From Lachnospiraceae bacterium (GTDB taxonomy: Bacteria; Bacillota; Clostridia; Lachnospirales; Lachnospiraceae), in the NCBI GenBank assembly GCA_022769625.1, contig JALEJP010000054.1:1-53121 (forward strand): a stretch of DNA of 53,121 bases, read 5' to 3'. A program made the translations under genes and the position numbers. The notes beneath the pieces are model-generated. The model did no database searches. It saw only the letters and a program-made list of their open reading frames with translations, and was not told where the DNA came from. Of the stretch, positions 26,316 through 33,045 are shown one piece after another; position 1 is the first letter of the stretch; each line of letters begins with the position of its first letter.

Positions 26316-26609
26316 TTATCCTATCTTCTTTGGTGTTTCCCCATCCTGACAGATGATATCGGCTTTCTGCAGATAACCTACAAACTCCAGGATATCTTTT
26401 CTTGCCGTGTCCTCATCCACCTCGTATTCGTTCAAAACCTCCTGTACCAGTCCATCTATCGTAATGTCATTCTGAAGCTTGTTCCATAAAAAGGCACCCA
26501 CTTCATTCAATGTAATCAATCCATTGAAATCCAAAGCAGTCTCCCCTACCGGTACCAGAATATTGTCCCCTGCGATCTCGCGCAGAACAAATTCCTTCTC
26601 TACTTTCAT
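26316..26609 (-). CDS. PqqD-family protein 1 (RRE-like)
   Basis: A 97-residue protein of the PqqD family, whose winged-helix fold binds leader peptides in ribosomally made peptide pathways. Typical features are NILVPVGETALDFNGLITLNEVGAFLWNKL, then DGLVQEVLNEYEVDEDTARKDI, and a hydrophobic end at FVGYLQKADII. It stands alone between its own candidate promoter and a strong terminator. A second PqqD-type gene is at 27853-28149. No obvious precursor peptide adjoins this copy. The start follows AGGAGGATTAG. Confidence 0.88.
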   Translation of the reverse strand: MKVEKEFVLREIAGDNILVPVGETALDFNGLITLNEVGAFLWNKLQNDITIDGLVQEVLNEYEVDEDTARKDILEFVGYLQKADIICQDGETPKKIG

Positions 26610-26676
26610 CTAATCCTCCTATCTGAAACACGCCATTGTCCTACCGGTCCTGACCGTTTAATCAAAATATACTAAT

Positions 26677-26705
26677 AAGGTAATACAAAACCCCCGGAAT
26701 GTCAA
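26677..26705 (-). promoter_or_regulatory. Candidate promoter of PqqD-type gene 1
   Basis: Minus-strand TTGACA (26700-26705) is followed at 17 bp by TACCTT (26677-26682). The -10 is weak, but the -35 is consensus and the position is suitable. Confidence 0.45.
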
Positions 26706-26818
26706 TAGACCTCCTTTTCCCTTTTCAAAAATAGCACATATTCCGTAAAAAATGGTTTCTATTTTTTCCTGATTTTCCACTCAGAAGCCCATATTTCCGC
26801 CTTTTTTCCTCTCTCTGT

Positions 26819-27364
26819 TCAGCCTCTCCTCGAAGAGAACCACAGCTTCATCCTGCACCACGCCTGAAACGAAAGCGTCCCAAGGAAAGCTCCAAACGTA
26901 TTGCAGATCACATCATCCGTTTCACAGCGCCCCAGTGACAGACGATACTGCAGATACTCAATCCCGACAGACAACACACAGGCAAAAAGAACCGTAAACA
27001 ATGCCCTGTGCTTCCATTTCTGCGGCAGTGCAAAGGGCATGGCCAGTCCCAGCGGTACAAACAGAAACACATTCATCAGCATGGAACGATACATCTCCGG
27101 CTGTATCCTGGCCTCAACGAAGCTGGAAAAAGGCATGAGGATCATCTCCGCCTCCGTTTCGGATCTGGAACAGATGGTAACACCAACAACAGCGGCCAAT
27201 GCTGCAAGCATCGCCGCCCGGTTGATCCATATCCATATTTTGTTCTTTCTGTACCTTTCTGCCAGAAAAGCGGCCAGAAACCACAGCAATACTGCGGATG
27301 CAATCAACATCACAATACTGGACAATGCTTTCCCATAGATCAGATGATAAATCATCCGTGTCAT
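26819..27364 (-). CDS. VanZ-family membrane protein
   Basis: A 181-residue membrane protein with about four to five helices. The VanZ signature is seen as NVFLFVPLGLAMPF (about 109-122), then SVGIEYLQYRLSLGRCETDDVICNTFGAFLG, with the conserved Glu, Gln, Arg, Asp and Asn. VanZ proteins are associated with resistance to lipoglycopeptides or with cell-envelope functions. It lies 48 bp after the B2-type protease gene and may be the last member of that operon. The ribosome site is weak (GAGATGG). Its role with the peptide-type genes is unknown. Confidence 0.88.
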   Translation of the reverse strand: MTRMIYHLIYGKALSSIVMLIASAVLLWFLAAFLAERYRKNKIWIWINRAAMLAALAAVVGVTICSRSETEAEMILMPFSSFVEARIQPEMYRSMLMNVFLFVPLGLAMPFALPQKWKHRALFTVLFACVLSVGIEYLQYRLSLGRCETDDVICNTFGAFLGTLSFQAWCRMKLWFSSRRG

Positions 27365-27412
27365 ACTACCATCTCTTTCCGGATCAGACCTGAAGTCTGC
27401 CTCCTGATCTTT

Positions 27413-27856
27413 CTATTCTTCTTCCCTGTCTCCGTAAACTGTTGTGACCGTAAACTTCTGTGCCCCTCTGCCTCCGGTCACATACCCGTTTCCACAGCGG
27501 AGCCAGGCATGGGCTTTCATTTCTCCCTTTTCATCCAAAGCGACTCCCATATACAGCGTACAGGGAAATCCCCGCCGGTTCAGCATTTTCTTGGCCGTCA
27601 ATGCCTGCACCAGACATTTGCTTTCCCATGGAGTCCGGCTGCACACCGCAGCGACTGCATGAGAAACTTCATACAGAACAATATCCTGTCTGTCCTCTTT
27701 TTCCGTCTCATAACCCAGCGTGCCGATCGATGGGGATAATTTGGCAAATGGTCTGAGAAGAATCTGGATCCGATAATACCCGGATAAAACTAATGCTTCC
27801 AGAATCATCTGCTTTTTTTGAAGCGGCATCCGGATAAATTTCCACCAGATTCTCAT
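27413..27856 (-). CDS. Lasso-peptide B2-type transglutaminase-like protease
   Basis: A 147-residue protein of the lasso peptide biosynthesis B2 family (Transglut_core3), cysteine proteases that cut the leader from a precursor delivered by a PqqD-like B1 protein. The catalytic Cys is in SKCLVQALTAKKML (about 81-94), and the catalytic His is in KAHAWLRCGNGYVTGG (about 113-128). The RRGFP and LYMGVALD stretches are typical. Its start overlaps the PqqD-type gene by 4 bp (ATGA), so B1 and B2 are coupled as in lasso clusters. The lasso cyclase (asparagine-synthetase-like C protein) is absent from the window. Confidence 0.9.
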   Translation of the reverse strand: MRIWWKFIRMPLQKKQMILEALVLSGYYRIQILLRPFAKLSPSIGTLGYETEKEDRQDIVLYEVSHAVAAVCSRTPWESKCLVQALTAKKMLNRRGFPCTLYMGVALDEKGEMKAHAWLRCGNGYVTGGRGAQKFTVTTVYGDREEE

Positions 27857-28149
27857 ACTTCTTCAACGATCAGTCCGCGTTCCATAAGAGCTGTCAAAAA
27901 AGACTGGACATCCTCCATACAGGTTTCCCGCGATACCTTATATTCCTGAAGCAGCCTGTCCACAAGATCGCCCACTGACATCGGCTCTTCCAGCAGTTCC
28001 CAGACCGCACCTCCGGTCTCTCCCAGATTATAATATTTGCCGGTTTCAATATCCATCATCACCGTGGATCCATCCATATCCGCCGTCATAATTCCCGCTT
28101 TACGCTTTAAAACAGTCTGTTCCAACATTTCCATCTTCTCCAATCTCAT
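27853..28149 (-). CDS. PqqD-family protein 2 (B1-like)
   Basis: A 98-residue PqqD-type protein. VMMDIETGKYYNLGETGGAVWELL (about 31-54) is the classic PqqD/B1 pattern, followed by VGDLVDRLLQEYKV and the C-terminal hydrophobic helix LTALMERGLIV. In lasso clusters this protein binds the leader peptide and presents it to the B2 protease encoded next. It overlaps the B2 gene by 4 bp and begins 11 bp after a very short GTG-started peptide (28161-28211) that resembles a lasso-type leader. Taken together, these suggest a leader-peptide-processing module. Confidence 0.9.
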   Translation of the reverse strand: MRLEKMEMLEQTVLKRKAGIMTADMDGSTVMMDIETGKYYNLGETGGAVWELLEEPMSVGDLVDRLLQEYKVSRETCMEDVQSFLTALMERGLIVEEV

Positions 28150-28160
28150 TCACTATCCTG

Positions 28161-28211
28161 TCAAAAAGTTCCCCGGCGCACTGCCTTTCCAGGAGTATTC
28201 CATGTTTTCAC
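28161..28211 (-). CDS. Candidate short peptide with lasso-leader-like start (MKTWNTPGKAVRRGTF)
   Basis: A 16-codon frame with a GTG start after an excellent ribosome site (AGGAGGAG at 28218-28225, 6 nt spacing). A 23-codon version from ATG 28232 is also open. The beginning, K-x-W-x-x-P, resembles leaders of paeninodin-type lasso precursors, but the frame stops at TGA before any core of normal size. It sits 11 bp before the PqqD/B2 pair, where a precursor gene would be expected. It may be a decayed precursor, a translational-coupling leader, or chance. This is the weakest CDS call in the list. Confidence 0.35.
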   Translation of the reverse strand: MKTWNTPGKAVRRGTF

Positions 28212-28246
28212 AGTAATCTCCTCCTTCCACATGAAAAACCACAAAT

Positions 28247-28333
28247 CTATAAGTCAAAGCAGTACTTCGACCGGAAAACGATACGGACGGGCTCTAAATC
28301 CGTATCCGTAATCCGCATATTACAGCCATACAT
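28247..28333 (-). other. Second small open frame in the nucleotidyltransferase-PqqD gap (28 codons)
   Basis: ATG 28333 follows GGGAAAGG at 8 nt and encodes MYGCNMRITDTDLEPVRIVF and eight more residues with a second cysteine. No homology was recognised. With the peptide at 28161-28211 it fills a 204-bp gap that otherwise holds nothing visible. Confidence 0.2.
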
Positions 28334-28353
28334 CTGCACAGCCTTTCCCAAAA

Positions 28354-29577
28354 TTATTCCTGCGGATGATAAAAGGGAGTCATCCGCCACACTCTGTAAA
28401 ACGGGCGTACCACATAATATAAAAAATACAGAGAATCCGGAAAATCAAAACGTTGGAAATCCACTTCTCCCGGTCTGAAAAAAGAGATCAGAATTTCAAG
28501 CCAACTCTGCCTTTTCCCATCAACCGGAAGCAGAACACCATATTTTCTGCTCTGCGAACTTCTCTGGCGTTCTTCGTCTGTCATCAGCATCATAGGCCAT
28601 ACGGTTTCCGCCAGAGCCAGCGCATGTTCATAATCCGCCTGCAAATCTTCCCGATACCGGAACCTTACACGCCCATCTTCTCTGCCTATCGAAAACAAAG
28701 AGTTGTCCACAGGAGGCATGGCAAAACGTGGACAGCGATAAAGCAAAAATAAGGTTTCCAGCAGCATCTCCTGGATTCCCTTCCTTTTCATATCCTGATA
28801 TAATGCCAGCCAATTAAGGTCTGGCCTTTGTAACAGAATATAAAGGTCAACCAGCCACCGCATCCTCATGTACCCGTGTCCGGCTGCATGGCAGATCAGG
28901 TAACTGATATTATCCAGATCCCCCAGACAATGGATGGTCTGTCCAAGCAGCTTTTTCTGACTGCGGCGTTCCCAGAATGCATCAAAAGATTCTGCAATAC
29001 GGTGTGAAATTTTCCAGTGCAGCTCAATACACAGATCACCGCGAAAAAACTTGGTATGTATAATTCCCATGGGACCTTCCACTTTTCTGCGTCGTTTTTC
29101 TGTTTTGTTCAGAACCGTGATCTCCTCCTGAAAACCATTTGCCTCCAGTCGTTCACATGCCTTGGGAAAATCTGTCCTTGCAATCAGAATATCCAGATCA
29201 TGAGAATAACGCAGCTCCGGATTGCCGTACAAGTCCAAAGCCAACAGAGGTCCTTTGAAGGAAAGCGCTCGAATTCCATGCGCAGCAAAATCTGACATCA
29301 CACAAGCCAGAGTCTGTATCTGTCTCATACTGAGCAGTGCCAGACTGTTTTTTACCTTCGCATACGTCTCTGAACCGGGTATCCTTCGTACGGTTTCCTG
29401 CGGCAGTTTTTTTATACCCACAGCAACAAGCGGCTCAAGGCGATTCTTTGAAACCAGTTCAGCAAACCGCTGCCAGTCCATGCCCTCCATCAATGGCGTC
29501 TGCAAATCACCTGCTGCCAGAGAAAGCATCCAATCAATCTCCTGCGGCACCGAAAAAAAAATCCATCCCTTTTTCAA
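28354..29577 (-). CDS. PF14907-type nucleotidyltransferase family protein, copy 2
   Basis: A 407-residue protein of the same family as 17886-19106. The key region is LSFKGPLLALDLYGNPELRYSHDLDILI: KGP, then R-x-S-H-D-L-D, the active-site acidic pair. CIELHWKISHRI follows about 60 residues later. Such proteins recur near lasso-type B1/B2 genes and near exopolysaccharide loci in other bacteria; the substrate is unproven. The frame is closed by a stop directly before TTG 29577, so TTG is the likely start, with GGGAGG 11 nt upstream. A downstream ATG is possible. A strong promoter lies at 29649-29678. Confidence 0.82.
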   Translation of the reverse strand: MKKGWIFFSVPQEIDWMLSLAAGDLQTPLMEGMDWQRFAELVSKNRLEPLVAVGIKKLPQETVRRIPGSETYAKVKNSLALLSMRQIQTLACVMSDFAAHGIRALSFKGPLLALDLYGNPELRYSHDLDILIARTDFPKACERLEANGFQEEITVLNKTEKRRRKVEGPMGIIHTKFFRGDLCIELHWKISHRIAESFDAFWERRSQKKLLGQTIHCLGDLDNISYLICHAAGHGYMRMRWLVDLYILLQRPDLNWLALYQDMKRKGIQEMLLETLFLLYRCPRFAMPPVDNSLFSIGREDGRVRFRYREDLQADYEHALALAETVWPMMLMTDEERQRSSQSRKYGVLLPVDGKRQSWLEILISFFRPGEVDFQRFDFPDSLYFLYYVVRPFYRVWRMTPFYHPQE

Positions 29578-29648
29578 TCATCCCGTAGCCTCCCTACCCC
29601 GGGTGTCAGGTTGTCAACGCACTTTATCAGATTAAAATCCTTTTTTTA

Positions 29649-29678
29649 TGTATACCACAAACGAAAAAGCAATGTCAA
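29649..29678 (-). promoter_or_regulatory. Promoter of the nucleotidyltransferase/PqqD/B2 operon
   Basis: Minus-strand TTGACA (29673-29678) and TATACA (29649-29654) with an 18-bp spacer, about 70 bp before the TTG start. Confidence 0.7.
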
Positions 29679-29815
29679 TCACCTTTTTTCTCATTTTCTC
29701 AAAATGGAATGAACAAAAAAGAATACCATCCGATTTATTCAGGGAAATCCTGACCTTAAAAATACAAACACTTTGCCTCCACTTTGTATTCTATGCACGT
29801 TTTCCCCTGAATATG

Positions 29816-29953
29816 ATGAGCCAGGGGACAAATGGACATAAAATACATGTTTGCATGTATTTTTATGTCTATGGGGCCCGCAAAACATGAGCGGGTTGCG
29901 AATGTTTTCGTCGATTTTGAAAGTGCACAAAGCATATTTGTCCCTTGGCTCAT
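29816..29953. repeat. Nested palindromic element of 138 bp (MITE-like or structured RNA)
   Basis: Outer arms ATGAGCCAGGGGACAAAT (29816-29833) and ATTTGTCCCTTGGCTCAT (29936-29953) are reverse complements at 17 of 18 positions. Inside is a second hairpin (29835-29869, GACATAAAATACATG around TTTG, one bulge) and a third (CCCGC and GCGGG, 29877-29895). There is no open frame. This could be a miniature mobile element, an intergenic repeat, or the folded 3' end of the defence operon, whose last stop is 39 bp away. Confidence 0.75.
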
Positions 29954-29991
29954 ATGATATATGAATGATTTGATAGAAATGTATAATTTTG

Positions 29992-32037
29992 TTAGAATAA
30001 TTCTCTTATTAGAAGTTTTCTGCTGTGCCATGATCCCTTTGTCCCCTCATACAGACTGATCATGACATCCAGATTTGCATCTTCATCAAACTCCAGAATA
30101 TAATCCTTGTCTCTTTGCGGTTTCACTTTCAGACATTTCAATAGCTGTCTGCTTCCATCCTGCTTCTTCTGCTGAAGGATCACGTCGTATTCTTCCGTCT
30201 CTTCCAGGCCAGTTAAATCCGTAAACATCAGCTTTACCGACGATTTGCATGGTACCGTTTCTTGCTCCAGAAAAACCAGATCGTTGTGGTTCCCTGCACG
30301 GGACAGAATTGCCGCATGTTCTTCTTCGTCATATCTCTGACATTTGAGAACCAGAGAAATATAAGACAGATTTAAAAGCAGACCATCCACATTTTTATCC
30401 ATCTTCCGATTGGCCCACAGACATCTGCTTTGTTCTGACAATCCCTGAATCAATGCACTTTCCTGATAATCGCTGTTTACAGGAACACCGGGAAACACTT
30501 TGTAAATCAGTTCTTTTAAAATAGAAAGCTTTGTTCCCTGTCCGGTGAGATATATCACCAGAGGCTCGTTTTCATATAACTCACTGATTTCCTCGTACGC
30601 TTTCTTTAACCGCTCTAATTTCGACTTGAACTTTTTTGTCAGGCCCTTTGTAACGGATTCAAATTCCTTCCGGGTCACAGAAAATGGCATCATACAGATA
30701 TCGCCATTGTCACTGTCGATTTCGAAAGATAAGTGAACCGTCTCCTGACTGCTCATCTGGCATTTGATATGTTCCGAATACTGAAGCATTTGTCTGAATA
30801 AAGCTTCCTTTTCGCAGGATACCCTATTTCCCACCTTATCCGTCAGATAAGCTGCAACTGCATGGTCAAAATCAATGCTGCCAAATCGATCATCTCCATC
30901 AATATACACCGTTTCATAAATACCGTAGAACACTTCCACCAGTGAAAGATCCAGTGTCCCACCACCCAGATCAATGATGGCCGCAAAATAGCCATCCTTC
31001 TTCTGTTCCATCAAAAATGCTTCTGCCGAGGGCTCCGGAACAAATCGATAGACACGGACACCCGCCAGAGCCGCACTTTCTCTCAAAATCTTCTTCTGGA
31101 ACAGATCAAAATCTGCCGGTATTGCCATCAGAACTTCCGATATCTCAACATTCAGATATTCTCCGGCATTTCTGAGTACCGATTTGAGAATCATTGCAAT
31201 GAGAAGCCGGATGTCCATCTTCTCCCGTCCAAATTTCAAATACTCTTTTGCCCCGATTAACCGTTTCATATTCGTCAGAGCGTCCGCGTGGCTGCTTCCG
31301 ACCAGATATGTTCCATCTTCCTTCCATTCAACCGAAGAACGTACCATTTTCCGTCCATCCAAAGCCGGGATCAAATGTCGGTTTCCATAAAGATCCACCA
31401 CTGACACAAGCGTATAGCTTGTCCCAAAGTCAATGCACACTCTGATTTCATCCGGCAAAAGAATCGAAGCATTCACCGGCACCTTCCCGCTCCTGATTTC
31501 CCGCGAAAGTATTTTGTCACAGAGACAGGTATAAACTTCCTCCAGAGCCCTCTCATCTCCATCTGTCCGAATGCAGTTTCGACTGGAAAGGTACGCCATA
31601 AGATCCCCAAGATAATTTGAAATATACTCCACCTGACGTATCCTTTTGGAAATATCGATCCTGCAGACCGGATCCACATCCGCACAACTCTCCTCCAGCT
31701 GTGCTTTCTTTCTATTCCAGAAACAAATCCATTCCTTCTGCTTCTCTGTATCAAATAAATGCGCATCCGGAAACACGACCGGTATCATATTTTCCCTGCT
31801 CTTTCCTTCATAAGCAGCAAAAGCCTCATACAGACAATTATAGGATGCCAGGTATGACGCACTGATCAGCAGAATCACATAATCGGACTCCTTTACCCGA
31901 TCCATAAAGTCCGATATAGAGTCCGTTTTCTTCAACGCACTTTTATCACGAAGCACCTCAAAATTCTTTTCTAACAGGTACTCCTCCACGCGGTCTGCAT
32001 AATCCGATTCTGACCAGCAATAAGATAGAAAAATCAT
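29992..32037 (-). CDS. TIR-Hsp70 fusion protein
   Basis: A 681-residue protein joining two well-known folds. The TIR domain (about 1-120) has box 1 FLSYCWSE (3-10), VILLISASYLAS (54-65) and a candidate NADase glutamate E71 in NCLYEAF. After a linker the Hsp70-type ATPase (about 195-560) shows phosphate-1 CIDFGTSYTLVSV (201-213), MAIPADFDLFQKKIL, VPEPSAEAF, phosphate-2 IIDLGGGTLDLSLV (354-367) and adenosine motif YLTGQGTKLSIL. A beta-rich C-terminal tail resembles a reduced substrate-binding domain. The Hsp70 part may sense misfolded or foreign protein and trigger TIR-mediated NAD+ loss; that is inference. It is the last gene of the defence-like operon. The start follows GAGG. Confidence 0.9.
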   Translation of the reverse strand: MIFLSYCWSESDYADRVEEYLLEKNFEVLRDKSALKKTDSISDFMDRVKESDYVILLISASYLASYNCLYEAFAAYEGKSRENMIPVVFPDAHLFDTEKQKEWICFWNRKKAQLEESCADVDPVCRIDISKRIRQVEYISNYLGDLMAYLSSRNCIRTDGDERALEEVYTCLCDKILSREIRSGKVPVNASILLPDEIRVCIDFGTSYTLVSVVDLYGNRHLIPALDGRKMVRSSVEWKEDGTYLVGSSHADALTNMKRLIGAKEYLKFGREKMDIRLLIAMILKSVLRNAGEYLNVEISEVLMAIPADFDLFQKKILRESAALAGVRVYRFVPEPSAEAFLMEQKKDGYFAAIIDLGGGTLDLSLVEVFYGIYETVYIDGDDRFGSIDFDHAVAAYLTDKVGNRVSCEKEALFRQMLQYSEHIKCQMSSQETVHLSFEIDSDNGDICMMPFSVTRKEFESVTKGLTKKFKSKLERLKKAYEEISELYENEPLVIYLTGQGTKLSILKELIYKVFPGVPVNSDYQESALIQGLSEQSRCLWANRKMDKNVDGLLLNLSYISLVLKCQRYDEEEHAAILSRAGNHNDLVFLEQETVPCKSSVKLMFTDLTGLEETEEYDVILQQKKQDGSRQLLKCLKVKPQRDKDYILEFDEDANLDVMISLYEGTKGSWHSRKLLIRELF

Positions 32038-32115
32038 ATCATGTATTCCTCACATTCAATAATCGTAATATACTTTACTGACAGCTCCATACCATTTTAG
32101 AAAGACCTGTACGCT

Positions 32116-32991
32116 TCACCAACTCTTTTTTCTATAGCCACATCCATCACACGGTGTATAGTTTAATTTATTATAAAACAAACTGGCCTCCGTTGCCACC
32201 TTACAGTTGACCTTTTCTCTCATACGATCCAACAGCTCCCCCTCAAACCGCGGTCCTTTTGTGATCACCATGGCATCAACCACATAGTCCGGAACGTCCA
32301 CCGCCACGCCTTCATAAGCAATGCCTGCACCGAGATCCACCCTCAGCCGGACTTCTTTTTCGTAGGACCATGCCTCGTCCTTGATATATCCGACTAACGA
32401 CGGGTCCATTTTGGGATCTGGTTTCAGACATTCATTTTTTGCACCGCCGCAGGTCAGGCTCTGTATTTCTCCGGATCTGTTCTGACTGATATAGGCCACT
32501 CTCGCTGCCGTAACTCTTGCCTTATTTAAGTAAACAAAATCTTCTCTGTCTGCCTTTTTTGTCCTGAGATCTGCACGATAGACTTTCTTAATCTCTTTCA
32601 TCCACTGTTTAAACGTTTTCACCGGAATGGATATCATGATGCCATCTTCCCAGGGCTGCGCGTACATACTCCACATCGCAATGCTTTCTCTTTGTTCCGC
32701 CATAAAGCTGGAAAAGAAAATGTCTTCTCTCCCCTCCAGTCCCTGCTGAAGCTCCAGTCCGTCATTCATATTCCTGGGACTTCCCAGATACCAGCTCCGG
32801 TCAGATATGATATTCACCACTGCATCCAGCCTGGTGTACTGACACAATACCGTAGTACGGCTCAGCCTGGCATTCGCATTTGTAAGATAAGCGATCAATT
32901 CTCTGTGACTCTCTATTTTACTAAAATCGAAAGCAGACGGAAGCATTTCCTCACCAGAAATGGTAAAATTGCTGTAATTCTCATATTTCAT
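32116..32991 (-). CDS. DUF2971 family protein
   Basis: A 291-residue cytoplasmic protein. Family features are LCQYTRLDAVVNIISDRSWYL (about 50-70), SPRNMNDGLEL, then FFSSFMAEQRESIAMWSMYA (about 90-110) and GIMISIP. A later KDEAWSYEKEVRLRVDL segment is also conserved. The biochemical activity is not established. Cysteines near the end (CDGCGYRKK) may bind metal. It lies 54 bp after the SIR2 gene and 78 bp before TIR-Hsp70 without a terminator, so it is part of the same operon. The ribosome site is weak, so coupling or low expression is possible. Confidence 0.87.
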   Translation of the reverse strand: MKYENYSNFTISGEEMLPSAFDFSKIESHRELIAYLTNANARLSRTTVLCQYTRLDAVVNIISDRSWYLGSPRNMNDGLELQQGLEGREDIFFSSFMAEQRESIAMWSMYAQPWEDGIMISIPVKTFKQWMKEIKKVYRADLRTKKADREDFVYLNKARVTAARVAYISQNRSGEIQSLTCGGAKNECLKPDPKMDPSLVGYIKDEAWSYEKEVRLRVDLGAGIAYEGVAVDVPDYVVDAMVITKGPRFEGELLDRMREKVNCKVATEASLFYNKLNYTPCDGCGYRKKSW

Positions 32992-33045
32992 CTGCCTGCC
33001 GGATCTGATATCGGATTGTCACTTTTCCGGAGTAACTCTAAAATA

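Larger units (their letters stand above)
29578..29991. other. 414-bp gene-free region between the peptide-type operon and the TIR-Hsp70 gene
   Basis: It contains the promoter at 29649-29678 and the nested palindromic element at 29816-29953. No coding frame with a ribosome site was found on either strand; short frames here are formed by the palindrome. Confidence 0.7.

Noticed and set aside
29649-29991. Small protein-coding genes in the gap after TIR-Hsp70
   Set aside because: The short frames are produced by the palindromic element and have no ribosome sites.
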